Assembly (NCBI RefSeq): GCF_037201815.1
Contig: NZ_CP147407.1
Coordinates: 3,170,723-3,234,722 of the forward strand
DNA from: Metabacillus sp. FJAT-52054
GTDB lineage: Bacteria; Bacillota; Bacilli; Bacillales; Bacillaceae
DNA length: 64,000 bases
Direction of reading: 5' to 3'
Of the stretch, positions 33,750 through 44,157 are shown one piece after another. Both the position numbers and the translations under genes were made by a program. A model generated the notes under the pieces. The model was not told where the DNA came from. It saw nothing but the letters and a program-made list of their open reading frames with translations, and did no database searches. Position 1 is the first letter of the stretch. Every line of letters begins with the position of its first letter.

Positions 33750-34170
33750 CATGCCTGGCATCACACCGATTTGCTAGCTTTGCCTGGCATTATCCCATTT
33801 TCTTGCTTTGCCTGGCATTCTTGCCTGGCATCACACCGATTTCCTTACTTTGCCTGGCATCATCCCATTTTCTTGCCTTGCCTGGCATTCTTGCCTGAAA
33901 TCACACCGATTTCCTTACTTTGCCTGGCATCATCCCATTTTCTTGCCTTGCCTGGCATTCTTGCCTGGCATCATCCCATTTTCTTGGCTGGCATCATCCT
34001 ATTTCCTCGCTTTGCCTGGCATTCTTGCCTGGCATCATCCTATTTCCTCGCTTTGCCTGGCATTCTTGCCTGGCATCACATCGATTTCCTCGCTTTGCCC
34101 GGCATTCTTGCCTGGCATTCTTGCCTGGCATTACACCGATTTCCTCGCTTTGCCCTGGCACCTGGTATTC
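33750..34170. repeat. Tandem array of TTGCCTGGCAT units, 70-bp then 41-bp period
   Basis: The odd palindrome TGCCTGGCA recurs with spacings 29, 28 and 13, giving exact 70-bp units: TCACACCGAT (or variant) at 33761, 33831, 33901 and 33971. After 33994 the period changes to 41 bp (28+13). Since 70 and 41 are not multiples of three, the long frames through the array are not a protein. It occupies the 694-bp gap between the oxidoreductase terminator and the DUF420 gene; nothing else is evident there apart from the promoter of the latter (TATAAT near 34310). Confidence 0.85.
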
Positions 34171-34348
34171 CTACTAGTTTCCGTCAATGCCTGGTACCCC
34201 CTCTGTTTCGTCTCTCCTCACATCCAGTCCGTTCAACGTTCTGTAATATTTTTTAAGAAAAATCCCTCATATTGCCTCTCTGCATTTTACTCTGACCTTA
34301 AAAAAATCTATAATAGCAAAGTGAAAGCAACTTTAAAGGAGCTACTAT

Positions 34349-34879
34349 ATGAATACTAAAGAGCGTAATTATACACCGATTATTGTTACATTGACCATTG
34401 CGATAAACGCGCTAGTGGCAGTCTTGTACTTTATGCCGAAGGGAAATAACCTTGGTCATATCGATTTAACCTTTATGCCGTTTTTCAATGCGGTAATGAA
34501 TAGCTTTACGTTCATCTTCCTGCTGGCGGCTTTGTATTCCATCATCAAACAGAAGAATATTAAGCGCCATCGGAATTATATTTTCGGAGCGTTCACTACG
34601 ACAGCACTGTTTCTGGTTTCTTATGTAACGTATCATGCATTGGCGCCGAATACACCATTTGGAGGCGAGGGGATTATCCGTCCGATTTACTACTTTATCC
34701 TGATCTCTCACATTCTCCTCTCAGTCGTTATTGTTCCGCTGGCACTTGTTACACTTGCACGGGGATTGAATATGAAAGTCGAAAAGCACCGAAAAATCGC
34801 GCGCTGGACGATGCCTCTCTGGCTGTATGTTAGTTTGACTGGTGTTATTGTCTATTTAATGATTTCTCCATACTATTAA
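34349..34879 (+). CDS. DUF420 membrane protein, CtaM/YozB-like
   Basis: A 176-aa protein with four to five hydrophobic segments and conserved histidines (RHRNYIFGAF, VTYHALAPNTPFGG, KHRKIARW). This is the DUF420 pattern of B. subtilis YozB and staphylococcal CtaM, which are needed for active haem-copper (aa3-type) oxidases, probably in haem or copper site assembly. AAAGGAG precedes the ATG. No oxidase genes are in the window. Confidence 0.8.
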   Translation: MNTKERNYTPIIVTLTIAINALVAVLYFMPKGNNLGHIDLTFMPFFNAVMNSFTFIFLLAALYSIIKQKNIKRHRNYIFGAFTTTALFLVSYVTYHALAPNTPFGGEGIIRPIYYFILISHILLSVVIVPLALVTLARGLNMKVEKHRKIARWTMPLWLYVSLTGVIVYLMISPYY

Positions 34880-35022
34880 AAAATGACCCTGATCCTTCCC
34901 GGATTAGGGCATTGTTTTTTCGTTTCCTAATAAATGGTCTACCACAACTATTAATAAATATGGTATTTTTGTAAGGACGCTAAATTTGTAAAGTATGAAA
35001 AAAGTCGAGGTATAGAGAAGAT

Positions 35023-35853
35023 ATGGATATTTGGAATTTAATTGTTGCCATGATACTTGGAATTGTTGAAGGACTTACGGAATTTGCACCTGTTTCTTCA
35101 ACAGGTCATATGATTGCGGTTGATGATTTGTGGCTAAAATCCCAAAAGTTGTTTGGGGAAGAAGTAGCCAACACATTTAAAGTCGTTATTCAGCTTGGAT
35201 CGATACTGGCTGTGGTTGTCGTTTTCAGACAAAGATTTTTTGATATGCTCGGAATTAAAACAAAAAAATCTGCAATTGAAAATCCAAGCGGATCAAAGCT
35301 TTCTCTAATAACGGTTATAATCGGGATTTTGCCGGCAGGGATTTTAGGTTTTGCATTTGCTGATTATATTGATAAAAACCTATTCTCTGTTCAGACCGTT
35401 GTGATTGGTCTGATCGGAGGTGCTCTCCTGATGATTGCAGCAGATTTGCTTCAGCCGAAGGTGAAAACAGAGACTGTTGATAAAATGTCTTACAGACAAG
35501 CCTTCATGATGGGACTGTTTCAATGTATCGGACTATGGCCGGGGTTTTCACGTTCTGGCTCAACGATTTCCGGGGGAGTATTGCTTGGAATCAGTCATAG
35601 AGCTGCATCTGATTTCACGTTCATTATGGCTGTGCCGGTTATGGCTGGCGCAAGCGGAATCTCCCTGCTTAAGCACTGGGAATTCATCACGGGCGATTCA
35701 CTTCCCTTCTTTATCGTAGGATTCATCACAGCTTTCATTTTCGCACTGATTTCAATCCGGTTCTTCTTAAAAATGATTAATCGTGTGAAGCTGATTCCGT
35801 TTGCAATCTACCGTATCGTTATTGCGATTATCATTCTTTTGATGATCATGTAA
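35023..35853 (+). CDS. uppP: Undecaprenyl-diphosphatase UppP (BacA)
   Basis: A 276-aa multi-pass protein of normal length with both signatures: EGLTEFAPVSSTGHM near residue 17 and PGFSRSGSTISGG near residue 174. It recycles the lipid carrier of cell-wall synthesis by removing one phosphate from undecaprenyl diphosphate; extra copies give bacitracin resistance. GAGGT lies upstream of the ATG. Confidence 0.95.
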   Translation: MDIWNLIVAMILGIVEGLTEFAPVSSTGHMIAVDDLWLKSQKLFGEEVANTFKVVIQLGSILAVVVVFRQRFFDMLGIKTKKSAIENPSGSKLSLITVIIGILPAGILGFAFADYIDKNLFSVQTVVIGLIGGALLMIAADLLQPKVKTETVDKMSYRQAFMMGLFQCIGLWPGFSRSGSTISGGVLLGISHRAASDFTFIMAVPVMAGASGISLLKHWEFITGDSLPFFIVGFITAFIFALISIRFFLKMINRVKLIPFAIYRIVIAIIILLMIM

Positions 35854-35869
35854 ATCATATTTAAAAACC

Positions 35870-35918
35870 AAAAAACCTGCCGCGGGACAAGCCGTCCTTC
35901 AGCAGGTTTTTTCTTTTT
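35870..35918. terminator. Terminator between uppP and the convergent transporter gene
   Basis: AAACCTGC pairs with GCAGGTTT around an inner loop containing a second small pairing; six T follow on plus, and an A run precedes the stem for use on minus. Confidence 0.75.
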
Positions 35919-35939
35919 CCTAATCTTGTCTCTTCTGCT

Positions 35940-37109
35940 TTACTCAATCTTATCCTCTTCATACCGCTCGTCTATTGGGGAGGTGGCATAATAACGGTTG
36001 TAGCGGCGCTTGTAAAGCTTGAAAAATTGGAATACAAATGTTCTTATGATCGCGTATGCTGGTATTCCAAGAATTACCCCAAGGACTCCGAAAAGGTGTC
36101 CAGCCGTTACCAGGACAAAAATAATGGTGATCGGATGCACACGAAGGGATTTCCCCATAATCTGAGGCGAGATGAGCTTTCCTTCCAGCAGCTGAACAAC
36201 CGTCCAGACAAACGCAAGTTTCAATAGCATAAATGGCGATGTGACAATGGCAATAATAATGGCCGGTGTTATGGCTATCACAGGGCCGAGGTAGGGGACA
36301 ACGCTTGTCACGCTGGCGATGGCTGCCAGAACGACTGCATAGTCCATGCCTATAATAAGGAAGCCGATGTACAGCATGACTCCTATACAAAGACTCACTA
36401 GCAGCTGGCCTTGGATATAGGCTCTAACCTGCTCATCAATTTCGCGAAATACCTTTCTAGTCCCCCCGCGCATTCTCGGTGGAAGGATACGTATAAATGC
36501 ATTAGGGAGTTTTTCGCCCTCCTTCAGCAAATAAAAAAGGATAAACGGAGCGGTTACCAATCCAATGGTTACGCTCGTTAATGCACTTAGTACTTTAGTA
36601 AACCCGCTGAGTGTTTCAGAAGCGACATTTGAAGCATTGCTTCCAACTGAGCTGAAGATTCCAGAGCTGCGGTCCTTCAAATCTTCATATATAGGGGCGA
36701 GATAGGACTGTCCCTCTACATACGATTCAAATCCGGTTATAAATTTATCCCAATATCCCGGAAACGAGGTGAATAGACTTTTCGTCTGGTCTACCAGAAA
36801 TGGAACGACTGACATAATTAAAAGCACAAGTAATCCTATAATCAGAATCAGCAATAAGAAAATGGAGGTCGTCCTGCCGACCCCTGCTTTCATTAATAAT
36901 CTCATAATCGGTCTGAGCAGGTAGTATGCCACAACCGCCAAAATCACCGGAAGTGCGACTGTCCCTATAAAGGCAGTAATCGGTTTGAAAATAAATGAAA
37001 CTTTTGTATACAGGAAAATGTTCAACCCAAGGAGCAATAAAATACCTAGCACATAAGCGGTTTTTCTGCCCCCTAGAAAATGTATAATTGGATTCTTTCT
37101 TTTCTCCAA
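35940..37109 (-). CDS. AI-2E family transporter-like membrane protein (YueF/UPF0118 type)
   Basis: A 389-aa protein with about eight hydrophobic segments in the usual 3+5 layout, and the conserved PYLGPVIAITPAIIIA and LEGKLISPQIMG segments. The frame begins with TTG at 37109; AAGGAG lies ten bases before it, and an ATG just upstream is in another frame. Family members are called AI-2 exporters but many transport sodium/protons or unknown substrates. A weak sigma-B like pair (GATTAA-N14-GGGAAA, 37161-37186) lies upstream. Confidence 0.8.
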   Translation of the reverse strand: MEKRKNPIIHFLGGRKTAYVLGILLLLGLNIFLYTKVSFIFKPITAFIGTVALPVILAVVAYYLLRPIMRLLMKAGVGRTTSIFLLLILIIGLLVLLIMSVVPFLVDQTKSLFTSFPGYWDKFITGFESYVEGQSYLAPIYEDLKDRSSGIFSSVGSNASNVASETLSGFTKVLSALTSVTIGLVTAPFILFYLLKEGEKLPNAFIRILPPRMRGGTRKVFREIDEQVRAYIQGQLLVSLCIGVMLYIGFLIIGMDYAVVLAAIASVTSVVPYLGPVIAITPAIIIAIVTSPFMLLKLAFVWTVVQLLEGKLISPQIMGKSLRVHPITIIFVLVTAGHLFGVLGVILGIPAYAIIRTFVFQFFKLYKRRYNRYYATSPIDERYEEDKIE

Positions 37110-37192
37110 GGTCCATAAGCTCCTTCACTGGTTAAAGATTCACTAGAGTGATGATTGTTTTTTCCCCAACAATTTGGTCTTTAATCATCCAA

Positions 37193-37672
37193 TTATTGAT
37201 TGATTTCTTTATTGGCAACATACTTGAGTGCCAGTATTTCATCTGCAGACAGGTGGTCTTCTGCTATTCTCAGGACTTCCTGCTGCTCTCCTGCGTCCAA
37301 ACCATCCTTTGACATGGATTGGATTTTCTGCAGATTACCTGGTCCAACCTTCGTCATAACCACTCTTGTAGCATCTTCCTTTGACGTAAATGGGAGGGAG
37401 TCAGGGTCAGCATTTGCCCCCTCCTCCAGGAATTTCTTTACTTCAGGGTTGGCATTCGCCGCATTTCTAATCCTTTCATAGCCGCCGTTTTTCTCGACTT
37501 CTGCATCTAAATAGCCTGAAATTTGGTCTGAAGCCATTTTAGGAATAAAATAATAGGCTGCCCCTGCAAGAAGAGCAATGACCACAGCCACAGCTCCTAG
37601 CCGCTTTACCCACTTCGGCCTGCGTTTATTTTTTCTATTATTATAGGTTCTGGATTCATAGCGTGAGTTCAT
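37193..37672 (-). CDS. Single-pass membrane protein of unknown function
   Basis: AGGAGGG precedes the ATG at 37672 (MNSRYESRTYNNRKN), preferred to 37699; 159 aa. A basic cytoplasmic N-terminus (1-33), one transmembrane helix (about 34-50, AVAVVIALLAGAAYYF) and an extracellular helical domain of about 110 aa rich in Glu, Asp and Lys. I do not recognise a named family. It is upstream of the AI-2E family gene on the same strand with an 83-bp gap. Confidence 0.65.
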   Translation of the reverse strand: MNSRYESRTYNNRKNKRRPKWVKRLGAVAVVIALLAGAAYYFIPKMASDQISGYLDAEVEKNGGYERIRNAANANPEVKKFLEEGANADPDSLPFTSKEDATRVVMTKVGPGNLQKIQSMSKDGLDAGEQQEVLRIAEDHLSADEILALKYVANKEINQ

Positions 37673-37790
37673 TCCTATGTCCCTCCTGTTCGAGTACATG
37701 TCATATTAAGGATAATCGAACAGAGCATTTGTGTAAATGGAAGGAATTTTCCGACAGGTTTGCACAAGCACCGATTGAATGACTCAAGCA

Positions 37791-37821
37791 AAAAAGGACT
37801 GCCATATGGCAGTCCTTTTTT
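37791..37821 (-). terminator. Terminator after the alpha-amylase gene
   Basis: AAAAGGACTGCC and GGCAGTCCTTTT form a perfect stem with an AT centre; flanking A and T runs make it usable on either strand. Confidence 0.85.
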
Positions 37822-37829
37822 GACGGTTA

Positions 37830-39392
<1,563 letters not shown>

Positions 39393-39400
39393 TTAGTAAA

Positions 39401-39414
39401 ATAAAGCGCTTACA
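39401..39414 (-). promoter_or_regulatory. Candidate CcpA (cre) site of the amylase gene
   Basis: ATAAAGCGCTTACA, palindromic core AAAGCGCTT, differs from the cre consensus at two outer positions. It lies 27-40 bp before the ATG, where it would overlap the transcription start, as in other Bacillus amylase genes. Confidence 0.55.
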
Positions 39415-39504
39415 TATGTGAATATACAACGATTACTAGTCTCCGTTCATGAGTACAATGGTTTATTCTTATTATTCTGAACATAAGTCTTTACTCCTTA
39501 TAAA

Positions 39505-39534
39505 TAAAAAAAGCCGTGCGATTGTGCACGGCTA
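39505..39534 (-). terminator. Terminator after the osmoprotectant ABC operon
   Basis: AGCCGTGC pairs with GCACGGCT; seven T follow on the minus strand. Confidence 0.85.
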
Positions 39535-39541
39535 AGCAAAG

Positions 39542-41062
39542 TTACTTTTTCAGAAGTTTCGTTTTCACTAGATAATCCTTTGCTACTTTTTCAGCTGCTT
39601 CTCCTTTAACGTTTACGAGATAATTCATGTTTCTCATCTCATCATCTGTAATTTGACCAGCCAGCTTATTGAGCGGCTCCTCCAGCTCTGGATATTTTTC
39701 CAGCGTTTCCTGCTTTAAGAGAGGGGCTCCCTGATAAGGAGGGAATAAACCCTTATCATCTTCCAGCGTAACGAGTTTGTATTGCGCCAGTTCGCTGTCG
39801 GTTGAGTACGCATCAATTAAGTTCACTTCACCGGATTGAATTGCACTGTAGCGAAGCTTCGGCTCCATCGTCTTTAATGCCGGAAATTTAATTCCATAGA
39901 GCTCTTGAATTCCCTTATACCCATCCTGCCTGTCTGAGAATTCAAGGGTGAATCCTACTCTCATGTTTTGCTGAACTTGCTTTAGATCAGAAATGGTTTT
40001 TAAATCAAACTGCTCGGCTGTATCTTTTGGAACAGCAAGCGTATAGGTGTTGTTAAATTGCATCGGCTCTAAATAGGCCATGCTGTATTGATCCTTCATG
40101 CCTTTTTTTGCTTGCTCATAGACGGCTTGTTCGTCCCCGCCTTTAGGTTCCTCTTTCAGGAATGTAGAAAGTGCAGTGCCGGTGAACTCAGGATAGATAT
40201 CCACTTCACCGGACTCAAGAGCATTAAAAAGGAAGGAGGTTTTGCCGAGGCTCGGCTGCAGCTCTACTTCTAAATCCGTGTCCTGCTCAATGAGCAGTTT
40301 GTACATATTAATAAGGATTTCAGGCTCAGAGCCCAATTTTCCTGCAATGACGATATCCTTTTTGCCTGATCCCCAGGCGAGCGGCACCGCGATAATGAGA
40401 GCGATGACCAGCGCTGCAATTCCAGCTTTTTTTGCTGAACCTCTTGTAGAAACTTTTTCTGCCAGTCTTAGCAATACATCAAAAAAGATGGCAAGCAGGG
40501 CGGCAGGAATCGCTCCGAGGATAATCAGCATGTTATCATTCCGGTCTATTCCAAGAAGAATCAGCTTTCCGAGCCCTCCTGCTCCAATTAATGCAGCAAG
40601 AGTGGTCGTTCCGACAATCAATACCATAGCTGTTCGGATTCCGGCCATAATAACGGGCAATGCCAGCGGAAGTTCTACTTTGAATAAGCGTTTTCTGTTA
40701 TTCATTCCCATTGCTCTTGCTGCTTCAACAAGAGAGGGATCGACTTCTTTTATCCCGGTATACGTATTCCGCAGAATCGGGAGAAGTGCATAAATAACGA
40801 GCGCAATAACAGCCGGCACAACCCCTATCCCTACAAGGGGAATAAGCAGTCCCAGCAAAGCAAGTGAAGGAATGGTTTGCAAGACAGCTGTAACTCCGAT
40901 TACTCCTTCAGCAAGCCTTGCTTTTCTCGTCAATAGAATGCCGAGCGGAATCGTAATAATCACAGCAATGATGAGTGCAATAAACGATATTTGAATGTGC
41001 TCGAGCAGGGCTGTCCACAGCTGGTCCTGCCGCTCCTGGAAGGTGGTAATGAATGAGTTCAT
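39542..41062 (-). CDS. Osmoprotectant ABC transporter: permease fused to substrate-binding domain
   Basis: A 506-aa fusion. Residues about 1-210 are a ProW/OpuCB-type permease with the EAA loop (EAARAMGMNNRKRLFKVELP). After a further helix (about 216-232), residues about 237-506 form an OpuAC/ProX-like glycine betaine/choline binding domain (IAGKLGSEPEILINMYK, FTGTALSTFL). In B. subtilis OpuB/OpuC these are separate proteins; fused forms are known from BilE and OpuA-type systems. The gene overlaps the ATPase gene by 4 bp. It imports compatible solutes under osmotic stress. Confidence 0.88.
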   Translation of the reverse strand: MNSFITTFQERQDQLWTALLEHIQISFIALIIAVIITIPLGILLTRKARLAEGVIGVTAVLQTIPSLALLGLLIPLVGIGVVPAVIALVIYALLPILRNTYTGIKEVDPSLVEAARAMGMNNRKRLFKVELPLALPVIMAGIRTAMVLIVGTTTLAALIGAGGLGKLILLGIDRNDNMLIILGAIPAALLAIFFDVLLRLAEKVSTRGSAKKAGIAALVIALIIAVPLAWGSGKKDIVIAGKLGSEPEILINMYKLLIEQDTDLEVELQPSLGKTSFLFNALESGEVDIYPEFTGTALSTFLKEEPKGGDEQAVYEQAKKGMKDQYSMAYLEPMQFNNTYTLAVPKDTAEQFDLKTISDLKQVQQNMRVGFTLEFSDRQDGYKGIQELYGIKFPALKTMEPKLRYSAIQSGEVNLIDAYSTDSELAQYKLVTLEDDKGLFPPYQGAPLLKQETLEKYPELEEPLNKLAGQITDDEMRNMNYLVNVKGEAAEKVAKDYLVKTKLLKK

Positions 41063-42024
41063 CTGACTTCCTCCATTCCGAGCTGTCCAGCCAGGTATTC
41101 CATCATACCTTCTGAAGTTATAACGCCCATAATGGCCCCATTTTTTTCAACGGCGAGAGCAGGTTTTCCTTTTAAGCGTTCAATTGCTTCTTGAACAGAC
41201 GCATCGTGGTTAATCGGCAGATCAGGAAACTCCGCAGGCACCGGCTGAAATGCATATGAAAGCTCACCGATTTTCGCCTGACGGACTCTGCGCTCAGGTA
41301 CGGCTCTTGAACCGATAAATTCTTTTACAAAATCGTTTGCCGGATTTTGAATAAGTCCATTTGGTGTATCGACCTGAATCAGCTCACCATCTTTCATGAT
41401 AGCGACGCGGTCCCCAAGTGCCAAAGCCTCTTGCATATCATGGGTTACAAAAACAATCGTTTTTTTGATTCTTTTTTGAAGATCTGCTATATCGTTTTGA
41501 AGCTTTTCTCTGCTGATTGGATCCAGTGCGCTGAAGGGTTCATCCATCAGAATAATATCAGGATCTGCCGCAAGGGCGCGGACGACACCGATCCTCTGCT
41601 GCTGTCCTCCCGATAGCTCGCTTGGTTTCCGGCTTCTGTATGTGTCAGGATCAAGCCCGACCATTTCAAGAAGCTCATCGACCCGATTTCTGATTCGATC
41701 TGATTTCCACTTTTTCAATTCAGGGACAACTGCTATATTCTCTTCAATCGTCATATGAGGAAACAAGGCAATTTGCTGCAGCACATAGCCAATATTCCAT
41801 CTTAGCTCATGAATTTCATAATCCTGAACGTTTTTTCCTTGAATGAAAACATTCCCGTCTGAAGCATCGATCAAGCGGTTGATCATTTTCATCGTGGTTG
41901 TCTTCCCGCATCCGCTTGGACCGATAAAAACAAAGAATTCTCCCTTTTTTATTTCCAAATCCATTGTATGTACTGCCTTTGTCCCATCTGGATAAACCTT
42001 TGTAGCTCTTTCAAATCGGATCAT
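41059..42024 (-). CDS. Osmoprotectant ABC transporter ATP-binding protein with CBS-type C-terminus
   Basis: AGGTGAG precedes the ATG at 42024 (MIRFERATKVYP), preferred to 42060; 321 aa. Walker A GPSGCGKT near residue 36, signature LSGGQQQR, Walker B ILMDEP and H-loop THD are intact. A short C-terminal domain (about 245-315) resembles CBS repeats that sense ionic strength in OpuA-type ATPases. First gene of a two-gene unit with the permease/binding protein. Confidence 0.9.
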   Translation of the reverse strand: MIRFERATKVYPDGTKAVHTMDLEIKKGEFFVFIGPSGCGKTTTMKMINRLIDASDGNVFIQGKNVQDYEIHELRWNIGYVLQQIALFPHMTIEENIAVVPELKKWKSDRIRNRVDELLEMVGLDPDTYRSRKPSELSGGQQQRIGVVRALAADPDIILMDEPFSALDPISREKLQNDIADLQKRIKKTIVFVTHDMQEALALGDRVAIMKDGELIQVDTPNGLIQNPANDFVKEFIGSRAVPERRVRQAKIGELSYAFQPVPAEFPDLPINHDASVQEAIERLKGKPALAVEKNGAIMGVITSEGMMEYLAGQLGMEEVR

Positions 42025-42068
42025 TTTCTCACCTATTTCTATGAATGATTTCACAAACATCTTATTTG

Positions 42069-42094
42069 TTACCCGTTTTCCTGTATCATTAAGC
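42069..42094 (-). promoter_or_regulatory. Candidate sigma-B promoter of the osmoprotectant transporter operon
   Basis: On the minus strand GCTTAA (42089-42094), 14-bp spacer, GGGTAA (42069-42074): one mismatch from GTTTAA. The start site would fall near 42060, about 36 bp before the adopted ATG. Confidence 0.5.
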
Positions 42095-42132
42095 GTTAAT
42101 TTAAGGAATTAAACACATTGATGGTAACAGCA

Positions 42133-42165
42133 AATAAGGAGCCAGTAAAAGGCCGGCTCCTTATT
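42133..42165 (-). terminator. Terminator after thiF
   Basis: AATAAGGAGCC pairs with GGCTCCTTATT; it lies directly after the thiF stop codon on the minus strand. Confidence 0.7.
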
Positions 42166-43185
42166 TTAACCAAAGTAGCGGTTATATAATGATCTTGCTT
42201 CATCGGTCTTTTTTGTACCATGAATCAGTACTCTGCCGTCCTTAAACGCAACCAGACGAAATGACCCTTTTGTAAAGGAAAGCAGGAATGGATTGAAGGA
42301 TAGGTTTTCTACTTTTCCTGCAAGCCTCTCCGCAATATGATCAAAGCGGATTTTCACATCTTCTGGGGGCCTGATCTGAACGGTATTCCTTCCGCAAAGA
42401 ACGGCCGTCCTCGCGGTGTTTTCATCCTTCAAATATGGATAATCAGGATCAGAACCGCACGTTTTACAGTTCATTTTCTTCATGTTTTTCACTTTTAATG
42501 CTGAATAACTGTTATTCCATACGTCAAATGAATAAAGTTCTGTTCTGACTGCGTGGATGTTTCCTGATAGAATTTTTAATGCCTGAGCGGTTTGATGAGA
42601 AACGGTCATACTGACAGCAGGAGCTATAATCCCTGCCGTATCACATGTTTCGCCTCCCATTGGCATACTGCCCATCAGACACGCTAAGCAAGGTCCGGTT
42701 CCCGGAATAAAGGTGCAGGATAGACCGTAGCTTCCTACACACGCCCCGTAAATCCACGGAATGCCGTAACGGTGGGACAGATCATTAATCATCCATCGTG
42801 TTTCAAAATTATCGGTGCCATCCATGATCAAATCAACACCGGTTACAATTCTTGCAGTGGAAGCAGGGCTGGCATGCATGACACAGGCTTCTATGTCAGT
42901 CATATGATTGATTTGCTGCAGTCTTCTTTTAGCAGCTTCCGCTTTTGGGAGCTGTTCTGCCACATCCTGCTCTGTAAACAACTGCTGCCGCTGCAGATTG
43001 CTCTCATCTACATAATCCCGGTCCACAAGAATCAGTTTGCCTATTCCTGCCCGGACAAGAGTTTCAGCTATTCCGCTTCCCAGTGCACCGCATCCGATTA
43101 AAAGAACGGTTTTTGAGGAGATTTCAGCCTGTCCTTTTTCTCCATTCGGTAAAAAAAGTGTCTGCCTTGAATACCGGTCACTCAA
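42166..43185 (-). CDS. thiF: ThiF/MoeB family sulfur-carrier adenylyltransferase
   Basis: A 339-aa E1-like enzyme: nucleotide site [20 protein letters not shown] near residue 28, then [30 protein letters not shown], and cysteine pairs CLACL and CKTCG for zinc. It adenylates the C-terminal glycine of ThiS so that sulfur can be loaded for thiazole formation. Its ATG overlaps the thiG stop by 8 bp; last gene of tenI-thiO-thiS-thiG-thiF. Confidence 0.92.
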   Translation of the reverse strand: MSDRYSRQTLFLPNGEKGQAEISSKTVLLIGCGALGSGIAETLVRAGIGKLILVDRDYVDESNLQRQQLFTEQDVAEQLPKAEAAKRRLQQINHMTDIEACVMHASPASTARIVTGVDLIMDGTDNFETRWMINDLSHRYGIPWIYGACVGSYGLSCTFIPGTGPCLACLMGSMPMGGETCDTAGIIAPAVSMTVSHQTAQALKILSGNIHAVRTELYSFDVWNNSYSALKVKNMKKMNCKTCGSDPDYPYLKDENTARTAVLCGRNTVQIRPPEDVKIRFDHIAERLAGKVENLSFNPFLLSFTKGSFRLVAFKDGRVLIHGTKKTDEARSLYNRYFG

Positions 43186-43948
43186 TGACGCTCATTCCTT
43201 CACTTGGACTGCTTGCAGATGCGTACCGTTTCTTCGGAATTCTGCCTGCTTCCCGGCCAAGATGGCCTGCACGAATGGCAAGCTTCATGGCAGCGGCCAT
43301 TTTAACAGGATCTTTTGCAGCTGACACCGCTGTATTAAGGAGGACTCCATCCGCTCCCATTTCCATGGCAAGGGCCGCATCTGCCGGACTCCCAATTCCA
43401 GCATCCACAATAACCGGAACAGAAGCCTGTTCGATAATGAGACTTAAATTGAGCGGATTGACAATGCCCATTCCTGATCCAATCGGTGACGCTCCCGGCA
43501 TGACTGCATGAACGCCCATTTCTTGAAGGCGTTTTGCCAATATGACATCATCCGATATGTAAGGAAGGACGATAAATCCTTCCTCTAAAAGGATTTCGCA
43601 TGCTTTAAGCGTTTCAAAAGGATCCGGGAGAAGCGTCTGAAAATCACCGATGACTTCTACTTTAATCATCGTACAAAGGCCGGAAGCTTTCGCGAGCTTC
43701 GCAATCCGCACCGCTTCTTCCGCGTTTTTAGCGCCAGCTGTGTTGGGAAGAAGAGAATAACGGTTCAAATCCAGCTTTTCCAGCAGGTTTGGCTGAGAGC
43801 TTTCAAATATATCCATTCTTCTAACCGCAAATGTTAATATTTCTGTTTCTGATTCTTCAATCGCCTTTTTTTGAACATCAAAATCGGGATATTTTCCCGT
43901 TCCAAGCAGCAGTCTTGATTGAAATGAAAGGGGTCCTATTTTCAGCAT
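43178..43948 (-). CDS. thiG: Thiazole synthase ThiG
   Basis: A 256-aa TIM-barrel enzyme of normal length. Catalytic lysine lies in [11 protein letters not shown] (near residue 96); phosphate-binding segments [13 protein letters not shown] and [12 protein letters not shown] are present. It condenses deoxyxylulose phosphate, dehydroglycine from ThiO and ThiS-bound sulfur to thiazole phosphate. The gene begins one base after the thiS stop codon. Confidence 0.95.
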   Translation of the reverse strand: MLKIGPLSFQSRLLLGTGKYPDFDVQKKAIEESETEILTFAVRRMDIFESSQPNLLEKLDLNRYSLLPNTAGAKNAEEAVRIAKLAKASGLCTMIKVEVIGDFQTLLPDPFETLKACEILLEEGFIVLPYISDDVILAKRLQEMGVHAVMPGASPIGSGMGIVNPLNLSLIIEQASVPVIVDAGIGSPADAALAMEMGADGVLLNTAVSAAKDPVKMAAAMKLAIRAGHLGREAGRIPKKRYASASSPSEGMSVIE

Positions 43949-43949
43949 G

Positions 43950-44153
43950 TTATCCGCCTCCTACAAATGTAACGATTTCAAAATGATCTTCGTGTGCAAC
44001 AGCTTCATCCTGATGATCTTCCCGCTCCAGGATTTGTGCATTTTTTTCAATTACGATTGGCTTGCCATCAATATTCAAATGCTTAGCCAGTTCGGCAACT
44101 GAATGGATTGAATCTGGAATTTCCGTCCAGCTCCCATTAATTTTCACCTTCAT
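43950..44153 (-). CDS. thiS: Sulfur carrier protein ThiS
   Basis: A 67-aa ubiquitin-fold protein ending in VTFVGGG; the terminal Gly-Gly is adenylated by ThiF and then thiocarboxylated. Four bases separate it from thiO. Confidence 0.93.
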   Translation of the reverse strand: MKVKINGSWTEIPDSIHSVAELAKHLNIDGKPIVIEKNAQILEREDHQDEAVAHEDHFEIVTFVGGG

Positions 44154-44157
44154 TGCA

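Noticed and set aside
33705..34359. Overlapping open frames in the TGCCTGGCA array
   Set aside because: Periods of 70 and 41 bp shift the frame at every unit; no start signals.
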